A stretch of 36,356 nt of DNA from an uncultured Bacteroidales bacterium (lineage in GTDB: Bacteria; Bacteroidota; Bacteroidia; Bacteroidales; UBA4417): positions 1 to 36,356 of the forward strand of contig CAJAXK010000372.1 in assembly GCA_903946925.1 (NCBI GenBank), in the 5' to 3' direction. How positions within the stretch are numbered: the first letter of the stretch is position 1; every line of letters begins with the position of its first letter. Below are positions 1 through 8,385 of this stretch, in pieces. The position numbers and the translations under genes are program-made. A model generated the notes under the pieces. It saw only the letters and a program-made list of their open reading frames with translations, ran no database searches and was not told where the DNA came from.

Positions 1-398
1 CCCATGCTTTTGCGCACGTGGTGCAATCCAAATTCATCCAGCAGCGATTCGAGTTTTTCAGACTGTTCCTTTTTTTTCAATTTGGTAAATTCGAGTACGG
101 CACGGATATTATCCTCAACGCTCAACTGCCTGAAAACTGAGGCTTCCTGTGCAAGGTAACCAATCCCAATCTGCGCACGGCGATAAACCGGTTCGTTGGT
201 AATTTCGCGATCGTCCAAAAAAACTTTTCCCTGCAAAGGCTTTATCAGACCAACAATAATATAAAACGAAGTTGTTTTCCCAGCACCGTTAGGGCCGAGC
301 AGCCCTACAATTTCGCCTTGTTCCACCTGAATGGTAACGTGGTTAACAACTGTACGTTGGCGGTATTTTTTAACAATATCTTCGGTGCGTAATATCAT
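1..398 (-). CDS. lptB: LPS export ABC transporter ATP-binding protein LptB (5' part; gene continues beyond the left edge)
   Basis: The first 132 codons of an ABC ATPase read leftward from an ATG at 398-396 and leave the window without a stop. The Walker A motif GPNGAGKTT is near residue 36 and the Q-loop region reads IGIGYLAQEASVFRQLSVEDN, which is typical of LptB rather than of other importers or exporters. LptB drives extraction of lipopolysaccharide from the inner membrane together with LptF, LptG and LptC. The Walker B, signature and H-loop parts lie outside the window. The upstream neighbour on the same strand is the DUF5686 gene, about 460 bp away across a repeat-rich spacer, so it is probably transcribed separately. 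Identification is firm from the motifs; completeness cannot be judged. Confidence 0.93.
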   Translation of the reverse strand, partial: MILRTEDIVKKYRQRTVVNHVTIQVEQGEIVGLLGPNGAGKTTSFYIIVGLIKPLQGKVFLDDREITNEPVYRRAQIGIGYLAQEASVFRQLSVEDNIRAVLEFTKLKKKEQSEKLESLLDEFGLHHVRKSM

Positions 399-513
399 AT
401 TTGTGTTTTCGATGGGCAAAAGTAGTAAAATATTTGTTTGAAGGGGTTAGGGGTTTGGGGTTGGGGATTAGGGGATTGACGGTTGTTGCTCAAAGCTGGC
501 TAAATTGAATACT

Positions 514-749
514 GCACTTCGACAGACTCAGGGACCAACCCTTTGAACATTTAACAGCAAAGTGATTGAACATTTGCACTTCGACAGACTCAGTGCCCGG
601 CCTTTTTAAACTTTAACAGCGAAACGATTGCACTTCGACAGGTTCAGCTAACGGCTCTTTGAACTTTTAACAGCTAAGCGATTGAACAATTGAACATTCG
701 AACAATAGAACAAGTGAACAAGCGAACATTTGCAATTCGACAAGCTCAG
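514..749. repeat. Four degenerate ~55-65 bp repeats carrying a CTTCGACARRCTCAG core
   Basis: The core CTTCGACAGACTCAG and close variants occur at 517-531, 579-593, 633-647 and 735-749. The first three are followed by a similar tail (CTTTGAAC..TTAACAGC.AA.CGATTG); the fourth has a more degenerate tail leading into the 15-mer array. The copies are spaced 62, 54 and 102 bp apart; the last gap was widened by an octamer array. Further copies of the core lie at 20513-20527, 26237-26251 (reverse) and 31818-31832 (reverse, degenerate). No gene is visible in the spacer 399-861. Confidence 0.8.
684..731. repeat. Octamer array, six copies of GAACANNN
   Basis: Six consecutive 8-bp units share GAACA and differ in the last three bases (ATT, TTC, ATA, AGT, AGC, TTT). 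The array interrupts the series of CTTCGACA repeats and lies in the spacer downstream of the DUF5686 gene (stop at 862-864 on the minus strand). Confidence 0.85.
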
Positions 750-769
750 TGACCGATACTTTGAACCTT

Positions 770-829
770 GAACGCGAAGCAATTGAACGCGAAGCAATTG
801 AACGCGAAGCAATTGAACGCGAAGCAATT
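770..829. repeat. Perfect tandem array, four copies of a 15-bp unit
   Basis: GAACGCGAAGCAATT is repeated four times without any mismatch, followed by one more GAACA-type start. The exact identity suggests recent expansion. It ends 32 bp before the stop codon of the DUF5686 gene, on that gene's 3' side. Because 15 is a multiple of three, it creates an open reading frame on the minus strand that I do not regard as a gene. Confidence 0.9.
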
Positions 830-861
830 GAACATTTGAACCCTTAAACCTCTTTCCCTTC

Positions 862-3363
862 CTAAAAATCAAAATTCATCGAAACCATAACCCCAAAAGG
901 TTTGATATTTGGATGATCGTTGTAGAATAACCTCCAAACAGCATCCACCCTCAGGAAACGGAAAATATTTTCAAGGCCAACGCCAGCTTCCATGTATGGT
1001 TTTGTGATAAAATAACTTCCTGTAGGTAACTGATTGAAGAATTTATTCTCGTACGACGAATGGCCGTAAGCACCTTTAAACTGCACAACCTCGCGCCACT
1101 TTAGTTTTCGGATGGCAGGGATATGGTTTAGGAAAAAGCCTTGCATGTGGTAAATAAGATGATACGAAACATATTCGTCGCTTATAAACTCGTAATAATT
1201 CATCAGGTTGAACGCATAATCGTCGTGATAAAAAGTTTCGTTCCCTGGCAAAATTTTCAACAATGGGAAAGGCAATGTCCCCCAAGTTTTGCCAGCTTCG
1301 ATGGTATATTTGAGCCACCCTGCCGACAGGAAACTAAACCATTGCGAAGTATTTAGCCGCAGGCTGTGATACTTATATTCCCCGTTAAACAAACCTTTAA
1401 CACCATACGCATACTGAAAATTAAACACGGGATATTGCGAACTTACAACAGTGCGCTCAAACTCGCCCGTCAATACTTTTTCGCGGTAGCCGTAATGGAT
1501 ATCAATAGCTAATTCGGTTGTAATAATTTGGTTTCTTGGTATATAGCTGTCGCTAACAGGATCATAAAGATAAATTCCGGCACCTTCGAGGGTAAATATA
1601 CGGCGGTTGTTAATAGTAAAAGTATTATGAAAACCTGTGAACCATTCATGCTTGTAGGAACCTTTATATTCCGAAACCATCGAGAGTTTATCCTGGGGAT
1701 TTCTCCTAAAAATGGAGTTTAAAATAAAATCTTCCCTGAATGCCCCTTCCGAACCGCCCAATTGCTCCATATCGTATTTATAGGAACCCGAAAGAACACG
1801 GTCGGGGGTTTTGCCAATCATGTACATAAAACCGAGGCTGTACTTAAAATCCTGATCGCGGGTTCCATAAGCAACATAGCCGTTGAGCATCAGGCGTGTC
1901 GAAAAATCGTTGCTTGTTCGCGCCCCAATCCTGAATCGGCTGCCTTCAATTGCATTATAGCTATAGGTTGAAGCATACGGACCCCACTCCATTTTGCCTT
2001 TTACATAATATCCGGTTACTACCATTTTAATAATATCGAGATAGGTATTAAAAAGCGGCATTTTCATCAGCGTATCACTAAGCTTATACACAGAGGCCTC
2101 ACGTTTAGAAAGTGCTTCGGGGCGCGAGCTTTGCCAAAATTCATCTGTTTTACGGTTGGCATCCTCTAAAACAATTATATTGTTTGGCATCGAATAAATT
2201 TTTTCGTCGCGTACAGGGTTAAAATCGTATTTAGAGTACATCACGGTGCGTGTGCCAAAAAAACCAGTAGTTACCTTGGCATCATCCACAACATTAAAAT
2301 CGGCAACGGTTTTTTCGCGTGTTAGCATCCACTGCCCATCGGTGGTGTTATCGAACTCCTGCGAGATTACCATATCGTTGATAAAATTGATATTGGCATC
2401 GCCTGCCATACGCATTTCTAATTTTTTGAGCGCATACGAGGTATCGTTCACCCAAAAGTTACCGGTAAAAGCAAACTCCTGTTTCCGCCTTGGCTTAAAC
2501 ATGATATTATAACACCATTTATTATCGATAAATGTAGAGTCAACAAGGTAATACTTATAATATAGGAGTCCGAAATTTGAAATTGGGCTTACAAAATTCT
2601 TTTGAAAAAGGCTTATAAAATTATCATAAACCTTTACATCCTGTGCCAGGTTGCCCACAAATTGCGACATACTAGGATTTTCGACACCCGAAATTTGCGA
2701 AGCACGGATAATTTCTTTTCGTTCCCGGGGCGACTTGCGAAAATACAAATCGGAGAAAGTTTCGGAAATCATTATCGGAAGATACGTTTTGCCATTTACA
2801 ACACTTGTGTCCATTTGTTCAAATACGAACTTAAAAGGCTCCAAAATCCTTTTGTTCTGAAATTTTTCATTCAGGTTATTGATATCGAACTGCATTTTTG
2901 TATAAGCCTGGCACTGAAAAGATTCGACCTTGTCGGGATCGTTGTTCGGTTTATTTTCAATAATGCGCCGCAGGATTTTTTCGGCAGGGTTTTCGCCTGG
3001 CCTGATTACCACCCCGGTTAATTCGTAGCGTTCGGGTTCCATTAATATGTCAACCACCTGAAAACGGTTGCGCTGTATGGGCAAATAAATAGTGTTATAT
3101 CCAATGTAAGATGCTACAAGCGTGTCGGTTGCTTTGCGCGATTCGAGGGAAAAATGGCCATCGAAACCGGTGGTTGCACCAATTTGGGTGTTTTTAAAGT
3201 AAACGCTGACAAAGGGAAGGGTGTCGCCGGTTTGAGCATCACGAACCATTCCCATAATTTTTGTAGCTTCCTGAGCATGAACATGTTTAGGAATGCAAAC
3301 TGCCATAAATAGCAGCAAACCAACAAAAAGGAAAACAAATGGAATGTGTATCGGTTTATTCAT
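862..3363 (-). CDS. DUF5686 family outer-membrane protein with N-terminal carboxypeptidase-regulatory-like domain
   Basis: The protein has 833 residues. Residues 1-31 form a signal peptide ending ..KHVHAQ. About residues 35-112 form a CarboxypepD_reg-like beta-sandwich (GMVRDAQTGDTLPFVSVYFK..GATTGFDGHFSL), as found at the start of many Bacteroidota outer-membrane proteins. The rest, about 120-833, matches the DUF5686 family: an extended region followed by alternating aromatic-rich strands, ending in MVSMNFDF, with the terminal Phe usual for an outer-membrane beta-barrel. Members often occur near envelope genes, and their molecular role is not known to me. The ATG at 3363 directly precedes the signal peptide. 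It lies about 100 bp downstream of the AhpD-like gene on the same strand, so co-transcription is possible. The 3' side runs into tandem repeats. Confidence 0.88.
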   Translation of the reverse strand: MNKPIHIPFVFLFVGLLLFMAVCIPKHVHAQEATKIMGMVRDAQTGDTLPFVSVYFKNTQIGATTGFDGHFSLESRKATDTLVASYIGYNTIYLPIQRNRFQVVDILMEPERYELTGVVIRPGENPAEKILRRIIENKPNNDPDKVESFQCQAYTKMQFDINNLNEKFQNKRILEPFKFVFEQMDTSVVNGKTYLPIMISETFSDLYFRKSPRERKEIIRASQISGVENPSMSQFVGNLAQDVKVYDNFISLFQKNFVSPISNFGLLYYKYYLVDSTFIDNKWCYNIMFKPRRKQEFAFTGNFWVNDTSYALKKLEMRMAGDANINFINDMVISQEFDNTTDGQWMLTREKTVADFNVVDDAKVTTGFFGTRTVMYSKYDFNPVRDEKIYSMPNNIIVLEDANRKTDEFWQSSRPEALSKREASVYKLSDTLMKMPLFNTYLDIIKMVVTGYYVKGKMEWGPYASTYSYNAIEGSRFRIGARTSNDFSTRLMLNGYVAYGTRDQDFKYSLGFMYMIGKTPDRVLSGSYKYDMEQLGGSEGAFREDFILNSIFRRNPQDKLSMVSEYKGSYKHEWFTGFHNTFTINNRRIFTLEGAGIYLYDPVSDSYIPRNQIITTELAIDIHYGYREKVLTGEFERTVVSSQYPVFNFQYAYGVKGLFNGEYKYHSLRLNTSQWFSFLSAGWLKYTIEAGKTWGTLPFPLLKILPGNETFYHDDYAFNLMNYYEFISDEYVSYHLIYHMQGFFLNHIPAIRKLKWREVVQFKGAYGHSSYENKFFNQLPTGSYFITKPYMEAGVGLENIFRFLRVDAVWRLFYNDHPNIKPFGVMVSMNFDF

Positions 3364-3465
3364 GAATTTTTTGTCGGAACAATGTTTGTGCCAATTATAA
3401 TGTGGCAGCTAACCCTTTGTGTTAAAATTAATTAAAACGATTGGTATTTATAATAACTGGTTTGA

Positions 3466-3807
3466 TTAAAGCTTAAGGTCGTCCCAAAACTCAACGGCGC
3501 GGCGCATGTGGGGGACTACAATTGTGCCACCAACCAAAGTTGCGATGCCTAACACCTCAAATAGTTCCTCCTCTGTTACATTGTTTTCCTTGCATTTTAG
3601 CAAATGGTATTTAATGCAATCGTCGCAGCGCAACACAAGCGAAGCCACCAAACCCATAAGTTCTTTAGTTTTCACTGGCAAAGCCCCGGCTGTGTAAGCA
3701 TTGGTGTCAACATTAAAAATACGTTTCACCACCTTGTTATCAACAGAAAGGATACGTTCGTTCATCCTGGCACGGTAGTCGTTAAATTGGTCTGCTTTTT
3801 CGCCCAT
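3466..3807 (-). CDS. Carboxymuconolactone decarboxylase / AhpD-like family protein
   Basis: The protein has 113 residues if it starts at the ATG at 3807 (MGEKADQFNDYRARM..). A longer frame reaches 3879, but its first 24 residues (rich in INP and STP) are translated from the TTGATGGG repeat array, so I reject that start. The family signature is clear: RCDDCIKYH gives the C61-x2-C64-x3-H68 redox site, and the all-helical AhpD fold fits the rest, with VLGIATLVGGTIVVPHMRRAVEF at the C-terminus. AhpD-like proteins use the CxxC pair in peroxide or alkylhydroperoxide reduction or act as small decarboxylases; the substrate here cannot be inferred. It lies between kpsF and the DUF5686 gene, both on the minus strand, and is separated from kpsF by 443 bp of repeats. 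Confidence 0.87.
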   Translation of the reverse strand: MGEKADQFNDYRARMNERILSVDNKVVKRIFNVDTNAYTAGALPVKTKELMGLVASLVLRCDDCIKYHLLKCKENNVTEEELFEVLGIATLVGGTIVVPHMRRAVEFWDDLKL

Positions 3808-3825
3808 TGGTTGTTTTTTTTTAAG

Positions 3826-3867
3826 TTGATGGGTTGATGGGGTTGATGGGTTGATGGGGTTGATGGG
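3826..3867. repeat. Alternating 8/9-bp array (TTGATGGG / TTGATGGGG)
   Basis: Units TTGATGGG and TTGATGGGG alternate, giving a 17-bp period for 2.5 turns. It starts 18 bp upstream of the chosen ATG of the AhpD-like gene, so it would lie in that gene's leader. Changes in unit number could alter leader length. Confidence 0.85.
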
Positions 3868-3874
3868 TAATATG

Positions 3875-4127
3875 GTCATTCAGTGGTTGATTCGAGTGTC
3901 ATTCAATGGTTGATTCGGTGGTCATTCAGTGGTTGATTCGATTGTCAGTCTGTGGTTGATTCGGTTGTTATTCAGTGGTTGATTCAATTGTCATTCTGTG
4001 GTTGATTCGGTTGTTATTCAGTGGTTGATTCAATTGTCATTCAGTGGTTGATTCGAGTGTCATTCAGTGTTTGATTTGGTTGTCATTCAGTGGTTGATTC
4101 GAGTGTCATTCAGTGGTTGATTCGTAA
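3875..4127. repeat. Tandem array, eleven copies of a 23-bp unit
   Basis: The 19-base core GTCATTCAGTGGTTGATTC is followed by four variable bases: GAGT, GGTG, GATT, GGTT, AATT, GGTT, AATT, GAGT, GGTT, GAGT and finally GTAA. The phase is kept without a single indel over 253 bp. Units 4-5 and 6-7 form a 46-bp higher-order duplication. Core mismatches are few (for example CAATGG, CTGTGG, GTTATT). The array fills the spacer between kpsF (stop 4251) and the AhpD-like gene. It is not a CRISPR array, because there are no spacers of unique sequence. Confidence 0.95.
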
Positions 4128-4190
4128 ATCGTTATTCGTAAATCGCAAATGGATAATGGTTTTATAATTTCGACTCATTCATCTCACCGC

Positions 4191-4262
4191 ATTTTCAAAT
4201 TTTCAAATTCCCACATCCTCAAATTCCCACATTTTCACATCATCGCATTATCAAATTATCCC
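4191..4262. repeat. Octamer array, nine units, covering the kpsF stop codon
   Basis: Nine consecutive 8-bp units all start with AT and have C at position six (ATTTTCAA, ATTTTCAA, ATTCCCAC, ATCCTCAA, ATTCCCAC, ATTTTCAC, ATCATCGC, ATTATCAA, ATTATCCC). The kpsF stop (TCA at 4251-4253 on this strand, TGA in the gene) lies in unit eight, and the last codons of kpsF are inside unit nine. Just upstream of the array, the 9-mer CGTAAATCG occurs twice around 4123-4145. Confidence 0.85.
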
Positions 4263-5216
4263 CTCCTTCAATATGTCGTGCAAGTGAATCACCCCCATGT
4301 ATTTTCCTTCGTCAACAACCAAAAGTTGTGTAATGTTTTTGGAGCGCATCAAATCGAGCGCATCGCTTACCAATTCGTCCGAACCAACAGTAAGTGGGTT
4401 GGCCGAAAGGATATCTAAAGCCCTCAGACCCGAGACATCGGTGGTTCCTTGCAACATTCGGCGCAGGTCGCCATCGGTAATAATGCCGGCCAACTTATCA
4501 TTGTCCATCACGGCAGTGCAGCCTAAACGTTTCGACGAAATTTCGATAATTATTTCCCTTATCCCTTTTTCTATTGCCACCATTGGTTTTTCGTTATGGA
4601 AATACAAATCGGCGACACGCAGGTACAACCTCTTGCCAAGCGCACCACCTGGATGGTACCGCGCAAAATCGGCTGAAGTAAATCCACGGCATTCGAGCAA
4701 AGCAATAGCCAACGCATCGCCCATTACCAATTGTGCGGTTGTACTTGAGGTTGGGGCCAGGTTGTTAGGGCAGGCTTCGCGCAAAACCGATGAATCAAGT
4801 ATAACATCGGCCTGTAGTGCCAAATATGATTTTAAGTTCCCTACAAGGGCTACTAATTTGTTCCCGAGTAATTTTAACAAGGGCACCAAAACCTTTATCT
4901 CTGGGGTATTTCCACTTTTCGAAAGGCAAATAATAATGTCCTCCTGGCTTATCATACCCAAATCGCCGTGTATAGCATCGGCGGCATGCATAAAAACAGC
5001 CTGTGTACCAGTAGAATTCAGGGTAGAAACAATTTTTGCCGCAATATTTGCACTTTTGCCAATGCCCGTAACAACCACTTTGCCTTTTGATTGCAAAATG
5101 AGTTCGACGCATTTTACAAAATCGTCGTTAATTCCATTTCTAAGACCTTCAATTGCAGCCGTTTCTTCTGCAATAGTTTGAAGTGCAATCTGTTTAATTT
5201 CGTTTGAGGATTTCAA
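4251..5216 (-). CDS. kpsF: D-arabinose-5-phosphate isomerase, KpsF/GutQ (KdsD) family
   Basis: This enzyme makes arabinose-5-phosphate from ribulose-5-phosphate, the first step of KDO synthesis for LPS inner core. The protein shows a SIS domain (GIGKSANIAAKI, then ISKSGNTPE, then HPGGALGKR) followed by two CBS domains over roughly the last 120 residues. I start it at the TTG at 5216, giving 321 residues, the usual family length. The frame is open to another TTG at 5333, but that would add 39 residues of non-conserved hydrophobic sequence, and a good -7 element (TATCTTTG, 5248-5241) lies inside it, so transcription would start downstream of 5333. No in-frame ATG fits. The gene is divergent from recQ. 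Its stop codon and last two residues fall in an octamer repeat array. Confidence 0.93.
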   Translation of the reverse strand: MKSSNEIKQIALQTIAEETAAIEGLRNGINDDFVKCVELILQSKGKVVVTGIGKSANIAAKIVSTLNSTGTQAVFMHAADAIHGDLGMISQEDIIICLSKSGNTPEIKVLVPLLKLLGNKLVALVGNLKSYLALQADVILDSSVLREACPNNLAPTSSTTAQLVMGDALAIALLECRGFTSADFARYHPGGALGKRLYLRVADLYFHNEKPMVAIEKGIREIIIEISSKRLGCTAVMDNDKLAGIITDGDLRRMLQGTTDVSGLRALDILSANPLTVGSDELVSDALDLMRSKNITQLLVVDEGKYMGVIHLHDILKEGII

Positions 5217-5240
5217 TACCGGGTTGTTAAATTGAACCAG

Positions 5241-5248
5241 CAAAGATA
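5241..5248 (-). promoter_or_regulatory. Bacteroidota -7 promoter element of kpsF
   Basis: TATCTTTG on the minus strand matches TAnnTTTG exactly. It lies 25 bp before the TTG start at 5216, which would leave a leader of roughly 20 nt. No clear -33 TTG at the usual distance was seen. Confidence 0.6.
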
Positions 5249-5398
5249 GGAAGAAAAGCCGGAAATGATTTTTGAAACAAATTGCGTCATTAAGCCAACT
5301 ATAAAAGCTCTTTCCCCTTTGTAAATATATCAATATTTAGAGCCGTATATTGGTTAGTTAGAGTCTGTCCACAGAGTTGGGTTTTAATTCTATTTACG

Positions 5399-5456
5399 AT
5401 GTACGAGTTACAATTGACGAGCCTAACTCACTGAAAAACAATTGTAAGCGGTACAT
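5399..5456. promoter_or_regulatory. Long inverted repeat (dyad) in the kpsF-recQ spacer
   Basis: ATGTAC-N3-TTACAATTG on the left is mirrored exactly by CAATTGTAA-N3-GTACAT on the right, around a 22-base loop. The arms pair over 15 of 18 positions, with a symmetric 3-base mismatch. On the plus strand the right arm runs into TTTTT, so it could act as a terminator-like hairpin; otherwise it could be a protein-binding dyad. Confidence 0.6.
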
Positions 5457-5664
5457 TTTTGGTTAAACCAAGATTAAAAACACACACTAATTAAAATTAT
5501 ACCCCAAAGGGTTGCAAAAAAATATCCAGATTTTTTCATTTGATTTGCCCGATCAAAAAACTTAAAATGAAGAACCACAACTAAGCATCGTGATTAAAAG
5601 AGTTTTTTTAGAACGGGCCCATTGTTAAAATTTTCTTAATTACAAATTGCTTTGATTTTAATTA

Positions 5665-5672
5665 TACTTTTG
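5665..5672 (+). promoter_or_regulatory. Orphan Bacteroidota -7 promoter element
   Basis: TACTTTTG in the context TTATACTTTTGCACCC is a very typical Bacteroidota start region. A TTG lies 15 bp upstream, which is shorter than the usual spacing. The next gene, recQ, begins 450 bp downstream, so the transcript has either a long leader or is a separate small RNA. Confidence 0.5.
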
Positions 5673-6123
5673 CACCCTTTTTGGTTAACCCAACAATGAA
5701 GTTGGTATTTTTGCTTTAAATTTATGTGGCAGTGCGGATAAATAAACCTGGGTCGATTTGCGTTAAGAGCAATAAATTAAATAATTCAGAGTTTTTTTAT
5801 TTGGCTTGGAATTAATTAACCAACTGAATACAAAATGGTTACATTTAATGCATTAAAAAAAAATATTTTCAGGTTTATTTTTTTTGCATTTTCACGAAAA
5901 GTTGTATTAACTTTACCTTATACAACGGTAATCAACCTAAAATTTAGACTCATTTGTACACTTTAACCATACCGGTAAGCCGTGGGTATTTTTGAAAAAA
6001 TGGGTCTAAACAAGTAAGAAAAAATATGCCGGATGTAATGGGATTTTAACACAACAGATTAATTCTCATTTTTACCTTGCCTAAGTATCAATAAAGCAAG
6101 CATCACAAACCGATGCGAATAAT

Positions 6124-8349
6124 ATGAATAATGCCAGTGGAATGAAAAAAAATGCAGATTTCAAAGATTATCCATTACAATCTACTCTCAAAAAAATATT
6201 TGGTTTCGAGAGTTTTAAAGGAAATCAGGAAGCAATAATCAAGAATTTACTCAAAGGCAACGATACTTTTGTAATCATGCCAACGGGTGGAGGCAAGTCC
6301 ATGTGTTACCAATTGCCGGCAATGTTATTGCCTGGCACCGCCATAGTGATTTCCCCACTAATATCACTAATGAAGAACCAAGTAGATGCCATGAGGCAAT
6401 TTGGCGCCGATAAAGGCATCGCCCATGTGTTGAACTCTTCATTGTCGAAGGTTGAGGTATTACAGGTAAAAAGCGATCTGACCGAGGGAAAAACAAAACT
6501 TCTTTATGTGGCACCCGAATCGCTCACCAAAGAAGAAAATATTGCCTTTTTCAGGGATATCAAAGTATCGTTTTATGCCATTGACGAAGCGCATTGCATC
6601 TCGGAATGGGGCCATGATTTCAGGCCAGAATACAGGCGGCTACGGCCTATAATCGATGCTATTGGTCAGGATGTCCCGGTGCTTGCCCTTACCGCTACCG
6701 CAACGCCAAAAGTGCAACAGGACATACTCAAAAGTTTGGGCATGCAGGAAGCAGCCCTTTATAAATCCTCGTTTAACCGCTCCAACCTCTATTATGAAGT
6801 AAAGCAGAAAAACGATGATGTTAACAAGGATGTAATCCGGTTTATTAAAATGCACACCGGCAAATCGGGTATAATTTACTGCCTGAGCCGGCGACAAGTA
6901 GAGGAGTTGGCTGAAACACTTGTAGTTAACGGAATTAAAGCATTGCCATACCATGCAGGCTTGGATTCGTCGGTCAGGGTCGAGAACCAGGATAAATTCC
7001 TGATGGAAGAGTCGGATGTAATTGTTGCCACCATTGCTTTTGGGATGGGGATTGACAAACCTGATGTGCGCTTTGTAATACATTACGATATGCCCAAGAG
7101 CCTCGAAGGATACTATCAGGAAACAGGGCGTTCGGGCCGCGACGATGGCGAAGGCATTTGTCTTGCATTCTACGCTTATGAGGATATTGAAAAACTCGAA
7201 AAATTTAGTAAAAACAAAGGTGTTGCAGAGCAGGAAATAGCTAACCAATTATTAATGGAAGTAGTTTCCTTTGCCGAATCGGCCATGTGCCGCCGCAAAC
7301 AACTGCTGCATTATTTTGGCGAAATTTATAAAGAGGATAATTGTGGCAATTGCGATAACTGCCTGCATCCAAAAACCAAAATTGATGGCCGCGAATATGT
7401 TGACCTTGCACTTGAAACTGTACTGGCTACCAAACAATTATGCAAAGCAAAACATATTGTAAGCATATTAATCGGCAAAGTTACCTCGCACATTAAATCC
7501 TACAAGCACAACGAACTTGATGTTTTCGGCAAGGGGATGGAAGAGAGCGAGCGTTTTTGGGATGGCGTTGTGCGTCAGATGCTTATCGAAAGGCTTGTGG
7601 TAAAGGACATCGAAAATTATGGCATTCTGAAAATTACACCCGAAGGGCAAAAGTTTTTAAAGAAACCGTATGCCGTGATGGTGGTAAAAGATACCGATCC
7701 TGAAGAAGGGGACGATGATGAAATGATGTCGGGTGGCGGTGCGCGTACCAGCACTACCGACAAAACGCTTTTCTCCCTTTTAAAAGACCTTCGCAAGGAA
7801 CTTGCACGCAAAGAAAGCTTGCCGCCGTTTGTCATATTCCAGGATCCTTCGCTCGAAGACATGGCGATACAGTATCCTATCAATATGGATGAACTTCAGC
7901 GGATTACAGGTGTTGGCGCAGGCAAAGCCCAAAAGTATGGAAAACCATTCCTGGAACTTATTTCATCGTATGTGGAGGAAAATGAAATTATCAGGCCAAT
8001 GGATATGGTGGTAAAATCAGTTGTAAATAAATCGGGGTTAAAAGTCTATATTATTACCAATATCGACCGCAAAATCCTGCTCGAAGATATTGCAACAGCC
8101 AAAAACCTGACTGCCGACGAGTTGCTCACCGAAATTGAAAGCATAGTTGATTCTGGCACCAAACTCGACCTTACTTATTACCTTAACGAAACCATTGACC
8201 CATACCACCAAGAAGAAATAAGGGATTATTTTATGGAAGCCGAAACTGATTCGGTAGAGCAGGCACTGAGGGATTTAGGCGAAAACGAATTTACCGAAGA
8301 GGAAATAAGGTTGGTCCGTATCAAATACATTTCCGAAGTTGGCAATTAA
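6124..8349 (+). CDS. recQ: ATP-dependent DNA helicase RecQ
   Basis: The protein has 741 residues. RecQ unwinds DNA 3' to 5' in recombinational repair. Visible in order: Walker A MPTGGGKSMCYQLPA (K58), DEAH box AIDEAHCISEWGHDFR (about 154-157), the motif VI arginine region YYQETGRSGRD (about 331-340), the RecQ zinc site C389 with C407, C410 and C413 (CGNCDNC), a winged-helix RQC domain, and an HRDC domain about 545-625 (GVGAGKAQKYG). About 110 further residues after HRDC look helical and acidic, as in the long RecQ form common in this phylum. The ATG at 6124 is used; a second ATG at 6142 is an equally possible start and would drop six residues. A hairpin terminator follows at 8386-8419. Confidence 0.96.
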   Translation: MNNASGMKKNADFKDYPLQSTLKKIFGFESFKGNQEAIIKNLLKGNDTFVIMPTGGGKSMCYQLPAMLLPGTAIVISPLISLMKNQVDAMRQFGADKGIAHVLNSSLSKVEVLQVKSDLTEGKTKLLYVAPESLTKEENIAFFRDIKVSFYAIDEAHCISEWGHDFRPEYRRLRPIIDAIGQDVPVLALTATATPKVQQDILKSLGMQEAALYKSSFNRSNLYYEVKQKNDDVNKDVIRFIKMHTGKSGIIYCLSRRQVEELAETLVVNGIKALPYHAGLDSSVRVENQDKFLMEESDVIVATIAFGMGIDKPDVRFVIHYDMPKSLEGYYQETGRSGRDDGEGICLAFYAYEDIEKLEKFSKNKGVAEQEIANQLLMEVVSFAESAMCRRKQLLHYFGEIYKEDNCGNCDNCLHPKTKIDGREYVDLALETVLATKQLCKAKHIVSILIGKVTSHIKSYKHNELDVFGKGMEESERFWDGVVRQMLIERLVVKDIENYGILKITPEGQKFLKKPYAVMVVKDTDPEEGDDDEMMSGGGARTSTTDKTLFSLLKDLRKELARKESLPPFVIFQDPSLEDMAIQYPINMDELQRITGVGAGKAQKYGKPFLELISSYVEENEIIRPMDMVVKSVVNKSGLKVYIITNIDRKILLEDIATAKNLTADELLTEIESIVDSGTKLDLTYYLNETIDPYHQEEIRDYFMEAETDSVEQALRDLGENEFTEEEIRLVRIKYISEVGN

Positions 8350-8385
8350 TCGTTTAACAGATAAGTGTTTTTTTTAACTTCGCAG

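Larger units (their letters stand above)
5249..6123. other. AT-rich divergent spacer between kpsF and recQ, no gene seen
   Basis: About 870 bp with no credible coding frame. It holds a long dyad (5399-5456), a near-duplicated palindrome (5456-5471 and 5678-5693), an exact promoter element (5665-5672) facing recQ but 450 bp from it, and a small hairpin (CCAAC/GTTGG, 5690-5705). Poly-T runs around 5792-5797 could end a short transcript. A small RNA or long recQ leader is possible, but no known RNA family was recognised. Confidence 0.5.

Noticed and set aside
648-872. Small minus-strand gene with VQLLR repeats
   Set aside because: It is the translation of the 15-bp and octamer repeats, has no homologue-like features and overlaps the DUF5686 stop.
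3808-3879. N-terminal extension of the AhpD-like protein
   Set aside because: The added residues are encoded by the TTGATGGG repeat array, while an ATG at 3807 gives the normal family start.
3875-4127. CRISPR array
   Set aside because: The units are directly joined with only four variable bases between cores; there are no unique spacers of about 30 bp and no cas genes.
4297-5181. 294-codon plus-strand frame opposite kpsF
   Set aside because: It is the antisense shadow of a gene with clear SIS and CBS motifs; no recognisable domain is in the shadow.
5217-5333. N-terminal extension of KpsF to 360 residues
   Set aside because: It starts with TTG, is not conserved-looking, exceeds the family length and would contain the gene's own promoter element.
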